Part shown: piece after piece, positions 10,971-19,820 of the stretch
How the letters are laid out: each line of letters opens with the position of its first letter
Position numbering within the stretch: the stretch's first letter is position 1
DNA from: Flavobacteriaceae bacterium
GTDB lineage: Bacteria; Bacteroidota; Bacteroidia; Flavobacteriales; Flavobacteriaceae
NCBI GenBank assembly: GCA_024638165.1
Contig: JAHEKV010000002.1
Span: forward strand, 89,134 to 153,133
Length of the DNA: 64,000 bases
Direction: 5' to 3'
Translations under genes and position numbers: made by a program
Notes under the pieces: generated by a model
Databases searched by the model: none
Seen by the model: the letters and a program-made list of their open reading frames with translations, nothing else
Told to the model about the DNA's origin: nothing

Positions 10971-12199
10971 AGCGTTTCTGGTCCTTTTTAGTTGTATTTC
11001 TGACCGTCTGTAATTTTTCGTTTGCACAACAGAAGACGCAACAGCAACGAAATCTTGAGAAACGTAAAGAGGAGATTGCGACAGAAATTGCTCAGATGGA
11101 GCGATTATTACAGCAACAAGTGCGATTAAAAGGATCAGCTATTGATCAAATTCAACTCCTCGACAATAAGAGATATGCTTTGGAGAGCCTTATCGAGCTT
11201 ACCGCAAACGAAGTACAACTACTTCAGCGACAAATAGTAGAAAGCAATAGTCGAATCGAAGATCTAAAGGATCAAATCGAAGTAATCAAGCAAGATTACC
11301 AGAAAGTAATTGTCAATTCGTATAAGCGAAAAGTCGAGAAAAATAAATGGTTGTTTTTATTAGCTGCTGACAGTTTCAAGGATGCGCGAAGAAGGTGGAA
11401 TTATTTATTACAATACGCCTCTTATCGAACCACCCAAGCTGAACGGCTTGTTCGTAAGCAAGAAGAATTGCAACAAATTTCTGCCTCATTAGAGGATCAA
11501 CTCAAGCAAAAAGAAGAAAAGGTTGAAGAAAACCGGCGCCAACAAACCGTCTTGATCGCAGATCGAGAAAAACAAGAACTATTGATTGCTAACGCGCGAA
11601 AGCAAGAAAGGGCCTATCGTCGAGAGCTAGCAGACCGAGATAAAGAGCGAAAGCGAATTGATTCTGAAATTGACCGATTGATTCGAGAGGCTATTGAAAA
11701 GGCAAATAGAGAGCGATTAGCCAAGGCCAAAAAAGCGAACCGAAAAGACGGGTTTGTGCTCACCCCAGAGGCAGAAGCATTGGCTAAAAGTTTTGAAGGA
11801 AACAAAGGAAGACACATTTGGCCGGTAGAAAAGGGAATTAAAAGTATTGGTTATGGTACTTATGCCGACAAGTTATATCCGGCCCTAAAGCATTTCAATA
11901 ACGGCGTTACCATTGCCACAGAATCTGGTTCAAAGGCGCGTGCGATTTATGACGGAGAAGTGATGAATGTGATGATTAGCCGTCAGGGAATAAAAGGGGT
12001 GTACGTTCGACATGGCGACTATATTACGATGTATTACAATCTTCAGGACGTAAGTGTGAAAGAAGGGGATAAGGTGGTTGCAAAGCAAAGTCTTGGAACC
12101 CTGCATACAGACAAGGTGAGTGGTCAAACCCTCCTCAAATTTTATCTTTACAAGAACACAACCCGACTCAACCCAGAAAAATGGGTTTACAGACTTTAG
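10967..12199 (+). CDS. EnvC-like murein hydrolase activator / M23 family protein
   Basis: Signal peptide, long coiled coil, C-terminal LytM-like domain. Confidence 0.85.
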   Translation: MKRFWSFLVVFLTVCNFSFAQQKTQQQRNLEKRKEEIATEIAQMERLLQQQVRLKGSAIDQIQLLDNKRYALESLIELTANEVQLLQRQIVESNSRIEDLKDQIEVIKQDYQKVIVNSYKRKVEKNKWLFLLAADSFKDARRRWNYLLQYASYRTTQAERLVRKQEELQQISASLEDQLKQKEEKVEENRRQQTVLIADREKQELLIANARKQERAYRRELADRDKERKRIDSEIDRLIREAIEKANRERLAKAKKANRKDGFVLTPEAEALAKSFEGNKGRHIWPVEKGIKSIGYGTYADKLYPALKHFNNGVTIATESGSKARAIYDGEVMNVMISRQGIKGVYVRHGDYITMYYNLQDVSVKEGDKVVAKQSLGTLHTDKVSGQTLLKFYLYKNTTRLNPEKWVYRL

Positions 12200-12203
12200 G
12201 AGT

Positions 12204-12719
12204 CTATTCTATCTCGAAAATTGCCTTTAATTCTGTAGCTTCTTGAGGCTTCATTTTACCAGCTAAGACCAAGCTTAATTGTTTTCTTCTAAGAGCCGCC
12301 TCATACCTTGATTTCTCTAGTTCAGTTTCGGGAATAATTTCTGGAACTTCAACCGGAGTCATGGTGTCATCAACAGCTACAAAAGTGTAAATTGCCTCAT
12401 TAGCTTTGGTGCGCTCCCCGCTAATTCGATCTTCAATGAACACATCGATAAAGATCTCCATTGAGGTTTTAAAAGCTCGAGAAACACTTGCCTCTATAGT
12501 CACTACACTACCTAGCGGAATAGCGGTGTTAAACGCCACATGATTTACTGAAGCGGTCACGGCTATTCTTCTGCTATGACGTCTTGCGGTGATGTAAGCG
12601 GCGCGGTCCATCTTTGCTAATAGTGCCCCGCCAAATAGGTGACTCAAGTGATTGGTTTCGCTAGGGAGTACTAGATCAGTGGTTACTGTTCTAGAATCAG
12701 ATGGAGTTTTCGACTTCAT
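12204..12719 (-). CDS. acyl-CoA thioesterase (hot-dog fold)
   Basis: HLFGGALLAKMDRAAYITARRH motif. Confidence 0.88.
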   Translation of the reverse strand: MKSKTPSDSRTVTTDLVLPSETNHLSHLFGGALLAKMDRAAYITARRHSRRIAVTASVNHVAFNTAIPLGSVVTIEASVSRAFKTSMEIFIDVFIEDRISGERTKANEAIYTFVAVDDTMTPVEVPEIIPETELEKSRYEAALRRKQLSLVLAGKMKPQEATELKAIFEIE

Positions 12720-12720
12720 T

Positions 12721-13383
12721 CTAAATAAGGTTACTAAGGTCTACACCTTTGAGTTGAGAATAGAAAAAATAGCCTACCGATATGACGGCTATTACCGCAA
12801 GAACGATGGCTAGTTGATAGGCAAAAGAAGGGGCGGATGTTGTTTCTTCGACCACTTCAGGCTTTTCTTCAGCTTTTTTGGAGGGCTTATGCTCTTTAGG
12901 TCTTTCGACTTTTGATTGTTCTCCCTCTTTTTGAATAGGCTGGGCCACATCGTTGATAGTCTCTTCTTTTTTGGATGGTGGAGCTACCGCAGGGAGGCCA
13001 AAACTTCCTAGTTTAAGCTCAGAGGCTTCTGTGATTAATTGAATAAGGCCATTCGCTTTTTCAAACCTTCCCAAACCTTCAATGACTAAAGAACCTTCTT
13101 TATTAAGCGTTGACTTCCATTCAAACACCAACGCTTTCAGTTTTGCTTTTGCGTCATCAATCTCTAAAAGTTCCTTTGAAGCGATCACCGTCGCTAATAC
13201 AGAATCATCGTTCGACAAATGCGGGTTGAATGAAACGGCACGTTTTGGAGGAAGAAGTTCACCGTTTTCATTGATGCTAATTCCTAAGTAGGCCCCTGGT
13301 TCAAAAGCTCCGAAACCAGGCAGTATTACGAAGTTTCTCTCTTCAAGAAGCGTTTCGATATATGGGGCAAGATGCATAGACAC
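12721..13383 (-). CDS. HU/CCDC81-like DNA-binding-fold protein with C-terminal TM; no visible SPOR domain
   Basis: N-terminal HU-like repeats (ETLLEERNFVILPGFGAFEP), Lys/Glu/Pro-rich linker, single C-terminal TM. Confidence 0.6.
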   Translation of the reverse strand: MSMHLAPYIETLLEERNFVILPGFGAFEPGAYLGISINENGELLPPKRAVSFNPHLSNDDSVLATVIASKELLEIDDAKAKLKALVFEWKSTLNKEGSLVIEGLGRFEKANGLIQLITEASELKLGSFGLPAVAPPSKKEETINDVAQPIQKEGEQSKVERPKEHKPSKKAEEKPEVVEETTSAPSFAYQLAIVLAVIAVISVGYFFYSQLKGVDLSNLI

Positions 13384-13465
13384 AAATATCTTAAAATTTA
13401 CTCAATTCTTATAGGCCAATTATTGGGCTGCAAGTATTCTTCACTTCACAGGGATACCTTTAAGC

Positions 13466-14560
13466 ATGTTTTCAGAACTAACCACGCATGAGGCTTTGTT
13501 TTTGTTAAGTCAATTTTCAGGACTTTCATCTAAAAACCTTAGAGAATATATTTTATTAAATACTGATTATCAGAATCTTATTGCTAGTTTGATTAGCGGC
13601 GAAAGAACCAAATACCCATCGGTATATAAAATAAAATCTTTAAACAAAACAGAGTGTCTTAAGGCTCTCAAAGTTTTTAGAAAGCAAGAAACAATGGGAG
13701 TAAGAACAATATCCTTTCTTGATAAAGAATATCCCTTTAACCCAAATAAAATGAGCGATGCTCCTGTTCTGATTTATCGAACAGGAAATGCCGGTACTCC
13801 TAATCGACGACTTCCGCTTCTTGCTATTGTCGGTACTCGAAAGATGACCACTTATGGGAAAGGGCAAATAGATGAATTTTTTAAAACAGCATGTGAACCT
13901 AATTTCGAAGTTATCAGCGGCTTAGCATATGGTATCGACAGTTATTCCCAAAGTGTTGCAAGCAATTCTGGTTTCACGGTTCACAGTGTTCTAGCTCATG
14001 GTTTAGACAATACCTATCCTAAATCGCACATTAGTTTGCGTAAGGGATTAGAGAGAAAGGGATTTACGTTTTCAGAATACCCGATACAAAGTTCTGCTCA
14101 CAAGGGGCGTTTTCTTGCTAGAAATCGACTAATAGCCGGCATGGCAGACGTTGTTTGGGTGGTAGAGTCTGCGGAGCGAGGAGGCAGTTTAGTTACAGCA
14201 AATTTTGCGAAGGGTTACCATAGCCATTTGGTCGCTTCGCCTGGGGATATTCACAAGGAAACTTCTCAAGGGTGTAATCGTTTAATCGCAAACCATTCGG
14301 CAGTGCTGTACGAAAGGCCCGAAACTATTGCTGCGCATTTAGGGGTAAACTTCCCCTTGAAACAATCGCTTTCGAAAAAGGTTCCTAAAGACCTAAAGAC
14401 GCTAAAGATTTATGAGCTATTAAAATTCCACCAAAAACTTTATCCTAGTCAAATCATTAAATTATCGGGACTTGAGAAGGGCACGGTATTAGAACTATTA
14501 CTCAAAATGCATTTAGATGATCAGGTGGTTCATAACCCTGATAATTCCTATTCGATATAG
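13466..14560 (+). CDS. dprA: DNA processing protein DprA
   Basis: Rossmann core IVGTRKMTTYG, SGLAYGIDSYSQ, FLARNRLIAGMADVVWVVES. Confidence 0.93.
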   Translation: MFSELTTHEALFLLSQFSGLSSKNLREYILLNTDYQNLIASLISGERTKYPSVYKIKSLNKTECLKALKVFRKQETMGVRTISFLDKEYPFNPNKMSDAPVLIYRTGNAGTPNRRLPLLAIVGTRKMTTYGKGQIDEFFKTACEPNFEVISGLAYGIDSYSQSVASNSGFTVHSVLAHGLDNTYPKSHISLRKGLERKGFTFSEYPIQSSAHKGRFLARNRLIAGMADVVWVVESAERGGSLVTANFAKGYHSHLVASPGDIHKETSQGCNRLIANHSAVLYERPETIAAHLGVNFPLKQSLSKKVPKDLKTLKIYELLKFHQKLYPSQIIKLSGLEKGTVLELLLKMHLDDQVVHNPDNSYSI

Positions 14561-14561
14561 G

Positions 14562-15536
14562 TTAAAAGCCAACCTTTTCTCGTACTCTTTGAAGTACGGC
14601 TTGAGCTGTTTTTCTGGCCTTTTCAGCCCCTTGCTGTAAGGCGTCTTCGACTTCTTGAGGGTGCGCATGTAAGTACTCGTATTTTTCTCTTGGCTCCTGA
14701 AAGGTTTGAAGAATAAGCTCTAACAATGCTTTTTTTGCATGTCCGTAGCCGTAATTTCCAGCTAGGTAGTTGGCGCTCATCGCTTCTATCTCGTCTTGTG
14801 GAGCAAGGCACTTGTACAGAGCAAAAGTGGTGTCTGTTAATGGGTCTTTAGGCTCTTCTAGACTTTTACTGTCGCTAAGAATACCCATGACTTGCTTTTT
14901 AAGCTCTTTTTCGGGAGCAAAAACATCAATGAGGTTCCCTTTGCTTTTACTCATTTTTTGGCCATCAGTACCAGGGATGTACATGGTGCTCTCGTTGATT
15001 GTTGCCTCTGGTAAGACAAAGGTTTCACCGTATTTGTTGTGAAAACGCTGAGCAACGTCTCTTGTCATCTCTAGGTGTTGCAGTTGATCCTTACCGACGG
15101 GTACTTGTTCTGCATCATAAAGAAGAATATCAGCAGCCATAAGCATGGGGTAGGTAAATAATCCGGCATTCACGTCTTCTAAACGATCAGCTTTATCCTT
15201 AAATGAATGTGCCAGGGTAAGTCTTTGGTAGGGGAATAGACAGCTTAGATACCAAGACAGCTCGGTCACCTCAGGCACGTCGCTTTGTCTATAGAATACC
15301 GTTTTGTCGACATCCAACCCAAAGGCTAGCCAGGTTGCCGCGGTTGAAAAGGTGTTCGCTCTCAAGGTTGCACCATCCTTAATCTGGGTGAGCGAATGCA
15401 TATCAGCGATAAATAAATAAGAATCGTTCTCTGCACTATTCGCGAGAGATATTGCTGGTAGGATTGCTCCAAGTATATTCCCGAGGTGCGGGGTTCCTGT
15501 ACTTTGTACTCCTGTAAGGATTCGTGCCATCTTCAA
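14562..15536 (-). CDS. trpS: tryptophanyl-tRNA synthetase (start may be Met3 at 15530)
   Basis: GTPHLGNILGA and KMSKSKGN motifs. Confidence 0.96.
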   Translation of the reverse strand: MKMARILTGVQSTGTPHLGNILGAILPAISLANSAENDSYLFIADMHSLTQIKDGATLRANTFSTAATWLAFGLDVDKTVFYRQSDVPEVTELSWYLSCLFPYQRLTLAHSFKDKADRLEDVNAGLFTYPMLMAADILLYDAEQVPVGKDQLQHLEMTRDVAQRFHNKYGETFVLPEATINESTMYIPGTDGQKMSKSKGNLIDVFAPEKELKKQVMGILSDSKSLEEPKDPLTDTTFALYKCLAPQDEIEAMSANYLAGNYGYGHAKKALLELILQTFQEPREKYEYLHAHPQEVEDALQQGAEKARKTAQAVLQRVREKVGF

Positions 15537-15586
15537 AATTTAGGCTACATAGTTACAAAAATTTAAAAAGTTATACTTTCGAATCC

Positions 15587-16345
15587 GTGTTGAGATTCAT
15601 CAAAAATTCAGGCTACATCATTTACAAGGTGTGGTTTTATGTGGTAACGGCGCTACCGGTACTCGTTTTTTCTCCTATTCTATTAATTGGAGTTAGTTCT
15701 AGAAAAACGTACCCCTTAGTTTACTGGTGCGCTCGATCAATATGGGCTCCATTCATTCTCTTTATGATGGGAACGCCGATTAGAAAGGTGAGAGGTTCTG
15801 AAAATTTACCGAACACTCCTGCCATTATGGTAATGAACCACACAAGTATGCTCGATGTGATGTTGATGCTGAGAATCTGTAAAAAGCCCGTTGTTTTTGT
15901 CGGCAAGGCTGAGTTGCAGAAGATCTGGATTTTCGGATTCTTTTATAAACGTGCCGTAATCATGGTTGACCGCTCGAACAAGGAGAGTAGAAAGCAAGTA
16001 TATCAGAGCGTTCAAGAACGGGTTAAAAACGGAGCTTCAGTTGCTATTTATCCTGAAGGAGGCGTTCCTGACTCGTCTGTAATGCTTGATCGCTTTAAGA
16101 ACGGTGCGTTTTCAATGTCCTTAACTCATGATTTGCCCATTGTACCGATTATCAATTATGATTGTAAGAAGCGAATCAATTGGGACCTGTATCACGGCGG
16201 GCCGGGTATATTGAGATATAAAATAATGCCCACCATTAAGGCGGGCACTTATTCTAAAGACGAACTCGAAAAGTTTCGAGAAGACGTAAGAGATCTTTTT
16301 ATTGAAGAACTGACTAATGAGCCAGTTATGAGTTCACGTGGTTAA
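15587..16345 (+). CDS. plsC: 1-acyl-sn-glycerol-3-phosphate acyltransferase (start revised; ORF open from 15524)
   Basis: NHTSMLDVM and YPEGGVP acyltransferase motifs; in-frame GTG at 15587 avoids overlap with the divergent trpS start. Confidence 0.85.
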   Translation: MLRFIKNSGYIIYKVWFYVVTALPVLVFSPILLIGVSSRKTYPLVYWCARSIWAPFILFMMGTPIRKVRGSENLPNTPAIMVMNHTSMLDVMLMLRICKKPVVFVGKAELQKIWIFGFFYKRAVIMVDRSNKESRKQVYQSVQERVKNGASVAIYPEGGVPDSSVMLDRFKNGAFSMSLTHDLPIVPIINYDCKKRINWDLYHGGPGILRYKIMPTIKAGTYSKDELEKFREDVRDLFIEELTNEPVMSSRG

Positions 16346-17333
16346 GAGCCTCGTAAATCTTGTTTTCAATTTCCTCAGAGAGGTCTGGATTATCTAAAAG
16401 GAGCGCCTTAACTGCATCTCTACCCTGCCCTAATTTACTGTCTTCATAGCTGAACCAAGACCCGCTCTTTTTAACGATTTCATAGGCAACCCCTAAGTCG
16501 ATAATTTCACCCACTTTCGAGATTCCTTCGCCATACATGATATCGAATTCAGCGGTTTTAAAAGGAGGAGCAACTTTGTTTTTAACTACTTTCACCTTGG
16601 TTTTATTACCCATCACATTTGAGTCACCATCTTTGATTTGACTTGAACGACGGATGTCTAGTCGAACAGAGGCGTAGAATTTAAGAGCGTTACCCCCTGT
16701 TGTAGTTTCTGGGTTACCAAACATTACACCAATCTTTTCGCGTAATTGATTAATGAAAATCACCGTACAATTGGTCTTTGAAATGGTTGAAGTAAGTTTT
16801 CTAAGTGCTTGAGACATTAATCGAGCGTGTAATCCCATTTTAGAATCACCCATCTCTCCTTCAATCTCACTCTTTGGAGTTAATGCTGCTACAGAGTCGA
16901 TAATGATAATATCGATAGCCCCTGATCGGATAAGATTATCGGCAATTTCAAGCGCCTGTTCACCGTGATCGGGCTGTGAAATAATGAGGTTGTCTATGTC
17001 AACACCTAGTTTTGCCGCATAGAAACGATCGAAAGCGTGTTCTGCATCAACAAAAGCAGCTATACCTCCCGCTTTTTGAGCCTCAGCAATCGCATGTAGG
17101 GTAAGGGTGGTTTTACCCGAAGATTCAGGCCCATAGATTTCTATAACTCTACCTTTTGGAAACCCTCCAACGCCAAGAGCGGCGTTTAGACCGATAGAAC
17201 CCGAAGAAATAACTTCGACCTCTTGCACTACCGAGTCTCCCATTTTCATAACGGCACCTTTACCGTAGGTTTTATCTAATTTGTCTAGGGTAAGTTGAAG
17301 TGCTTTTAACTTAGCGTCTTGTTCTTTGCTCAT
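16326..17333 (-). CDS. recA: recombinase RecA
   Basis: [10 protein letters not shown] Walker A and full-length conservation. Confidence 0.98.
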   Translation of the reverse strand: MSKEQDAKLKALQLTLDKLDKTYGKGAVMKMGDSVVQEVEVISSGSIGLNAALGVGGFPKGRVIEIYGPESSGKTTLTLHAIAEAQKAGGIAAFVDAEHAFDRFYAAKLGVDIDNLIISQPDHGEQALEIADNLIRSGAIDIIIIDSVAALTPKSEIEGEMGDSKMGLHARLMSQALRKLTSTISKTNCTVIFINQLREKIGVMFGNPETTTGGNALKFYASVRLDIRRSSQIKDGDSNVMGNKTKVKVVKNKVAPPFKTAEFDIMYGEGISKVGEIIDLGVAYEIVKKSGSWFSYEDSKLGQGRDAVKALLLDNPDLSEEIENKIYEALNHVNS

Positions 17334-17414
17334 ATCTATTCATTTGGACTATTTCCAAATTTAAAGCATTCCCATGCATCAATGTTGCAGAAGAATGAAA
17401 TTATTGAAAAAATG

Positions 17415-17422
17415 TACTTTTG
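17415..17422 (+). promoter_or_regulatory. -7 element TACTTTTG upstream of the rhodanese gene
   Basis: Exact TAnnTTTG match 44 nt upstream of the start codon. Confidence 0.55.
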
Positions 17423-17465
17423 TTCAACTTTTATCGAATCTTTCTAACTTAAATCATCGTATAGC

Positions 17466-18497
17466 ATGCAACTGTACAATACCTTAAGTGCGAAGGAGCG
17501 AGCTGTTCTAATTGAGCAAGCTGGTATTGACCGGCTTACGATCTCGTTCTATAAATACGCACACCTCAAGAACCCACAACTTGTTCGTAATCACCTGTTT
17601 CTAGCTTGGAATGACTTAGACGTTCTAGGTAGAATCTATGTGGCTAAAGAAGGAATTAACGCACAACTTTCTGTTCCTGCGCCTCGTTTTGAAGCCTTCA
17701 AAACGCACTTAGACAGCATTTCTTTTCTAGAAAATGTAAGATTAAACATCGCTATTGAACAAGACAACATGTCGTTCTTGAAACTTAAGGTTAAGGTTCG
17801 ACATAAAATTGTGGCTGACGGATTAGACGATGGGTCTTTTGATGTTACTGACAAGGGGGTCCATGTCGGAGCCGAGAAATTCAATGAACTTATCGAAGAT
17901 CCAGATACTGTGCTAGTAGATATGCGCAATCACTACGAAAGTGAAATCGGACATTTCAAAAATGCAGTTTGCCCTGATGTAGACACCTTTAGAGATTCTT
18001 TAGATCTTATTGAAGAACAGCTTAGAGATCATAAAGAGTCTAAAAAATTGGTGATGTATTGCACCGGGGGTATTCGTTGTGAAAAGGCTAGTGCATATTA
18101 CAAGCACAAAGGCTTTAAGCAGGTATACCAACTTGAAGGTGGAATTATTGAATATACTCGACAGGTTAGAGCTGAAGGATTAGAGAATAAATTCTTAGGT
18201 AAGAACTTTGTTTTTGATGAACGTCGTGCAGAATGTATTTCTGATGATGTGATTGCTGTTTGCCATCAGTGCGGCTCCCCTTGTGACACTCACGTAAATT
18301 GTGCGAACTCAGGATGTCATTTACTTTTTATCCAGTGTGAAAGCTGTGCTTCGAAGATGAATCATTGTTGTAGTGAAGAGTGCATGGATATTGTCGCCTT
18401 GCCTGAAGAGGAGCAAAAAGCGCTTCGAAAGGGGAAGACAGTAAGTAATAAAATCTTTAAAAAAGGGCGATCTCCAAAGCTTAAATACAAGGCTTAG
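17466..18497 (+). CDS. trhO: rhodanese-family tRNA uridine hydroxylase (TrhO/YceA)
   Basis: Rhodanese active site VMYCTGGIRCEKA, N-terminal acylphosphatase-like domain, C-terminal Cys cluster. Confidence 0.92.
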   Translation: MQLYNTLSAKERAVLIEQAGIDRLTISFYKYAHLKNPQLVRNHLFLAWNDLDVLGRIYVAKEGINAQLSVPAPRFEAFKTHLDSISFLENVRLNIAIEQDNMSFLKLKVKVRHKIVADGLDDGSFDVTDKGVHVGAEKFNELIEDPDTVLVDMRNHYESEIGHFKNAVCPDVDTFRDSLDLIEEQLRDHKESKKLVMYCTGGIRCEKASAYYKHKGFKQVYQLEGGIIEYTRQVRAEGLENKFLGKNFVFDERRAECISDDVIAVCHQCGSPCDTHVNCANSGCHLLFIQCESCASKMNHCCSEECMDIVALPEEEQKALRKGKTVSNKIFKKGRSPKLKYKA

Positions 18498-18545
18498 TTG
18501 TAGCCGGTTTTCCTTTGTTGTACCTTTAAGGTTTATTTTCGAATT

Positions 18546-19817
18546 ATGTCGTGCGCATCGTGTTCAACAAGTAAGGATGGAAAAGTCAGGGGCTGCAAGA
18601 ACAATGGTACTTGCGGAACAGACGGCTGTAATAAACTTACTGTTTTTGACTGGCTAGAGAATATGTCCTTGCCAGCTGGGCAGGAGCGTTTCGATATTGT
18701 TGAGGTTCGATTTAAAAACAGCCGTAAGGAATTCTTCAAAAACACCGATAAGCTTTCGATTCTCATGGGCGATGTGGTGGCTACTGAGGCTGCTTCGGGT
18801 CATGACGTTGGTATTGTAACCCTTACCGGGGAGCTGGTTAAGGTTCAGATGAAGCGCAAGGGCGTTGCAGTAGACGAACCGACCTTAGGTAAGATCTACC
18901 GAAAGGCGTCTCAAAGAGATATTGAAGTGTGGCATCAAGCCAGAGAGCGTGAAGCCGAAATTCAGAAGCGAGCGAGAGAAATTGCTATTTCTTTAAATCT
19001 TGAGATGAAGATCTCAGACGTAGAACTTCAGGGAGACGGTTCAAAAGCTACCTTCTATTATACGGCCGAGGCCAGAGTAGATTTTCGCCAGTTAATAAAA
19101 GACATGGCTCGTGCTTTTGGTTTAAGAATAGAAATGCGTCAGATTGGCTATCGTCAAGAAGCCCAAAGATTAGGTGGTATTGGTTCTTGCGGTCGAGAAC
19201 TTTGTTGTTCAACTTGGCTCTCTGATTTTAGAGCGGTGAGTACTTCCGCAGCGCGATATCAGCAACTTGCTTTGAATCCGCAAAAATTAGCTGGCCAATG
19301 TGGAAAACTGAAATGCTGCCTCAACTTTGAGTTAGATACTTATCTCGACGCACTTAAAGGATTTCCTCCGACCGATTGTAAATTACAAACAGAGAAAGGG
19401 GTTGCCTTCTGTCAGAAAGTAGACATTTTCAAGGGACTCTTATGGTTTACCTATAAGAACGATGCCACCAATTGGCACACCCTTGACAAAGATCGAGTGA
19501 ATGAAATTTTGGCAATCAATAAAGAGGGTAAGAAGATTGATTCTCTTGAGGCGTATCAAATAGAAGTTCAGACTATTGATGAGATGGCGCCAGACCCAGA
19601 CCAATCTCTGACCGAGGATAGCTTAACTCGTTTTGATCAACCGAAAAGGAGAAATAAGCGAAGAAACAAGAATAGAAAGCCGAAGCCAACGAACGACTCT
19701 AGTACTCCAGAGCAGTCGGCCAATCCGAATAAGGAGAAGACTACCTCGAATAAACCTAGAAGAAATTCGGGACAGAATCGAAGAAGGAATCAGAACAAAA
19801 ACCGGGAGAATAACTAA
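18546..19817 (+). CDS. ricT: PSP1/RicT-family protein with basic low-complexity C-terminal tail
   Basis: PSP1 core (GIGSCGRELCCSTWL), N-terminal Cys-rich segment. Confidence 0.9.
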   Translation: MSCASCSTSKDGKVRGCKNNGTCGTDGCNKLTVFDWLENMSLPAGQERFDIVEVRFKNSRKEFFKNTDKLSILMGDVVATEAASGHDVGIVTLTGELVKVQMKRKGVAVDEPTLGKIYRKASQRDIEVWHQAREREAEIQKRAREIAISLNLEMKISDVELQGDGSKATFYYTAEARVDFRQLIKDMARAFGLRIEMRQIGYRQEAQRLGGIGSCGRELCCSTWLSDFRAVSTSAARYQQLALNPQKLAGQCGKLKCCLNFELDTYLDALKGFPPTDCKLQTEKGVAFCQKVDIFKGLLWFTYKNDATNWHTLDKDRVNEILAINKEGKKIDSLEAYQIEVQTIDEMAPDPDQSLTEDSLTRFDQPKRRNKRRNKNRKPKPTNDSSTPEQSANPNKEKTTSNKPRRNSGQNRRRNQNKNRENN

Positions 19818-19820
19818 CAG

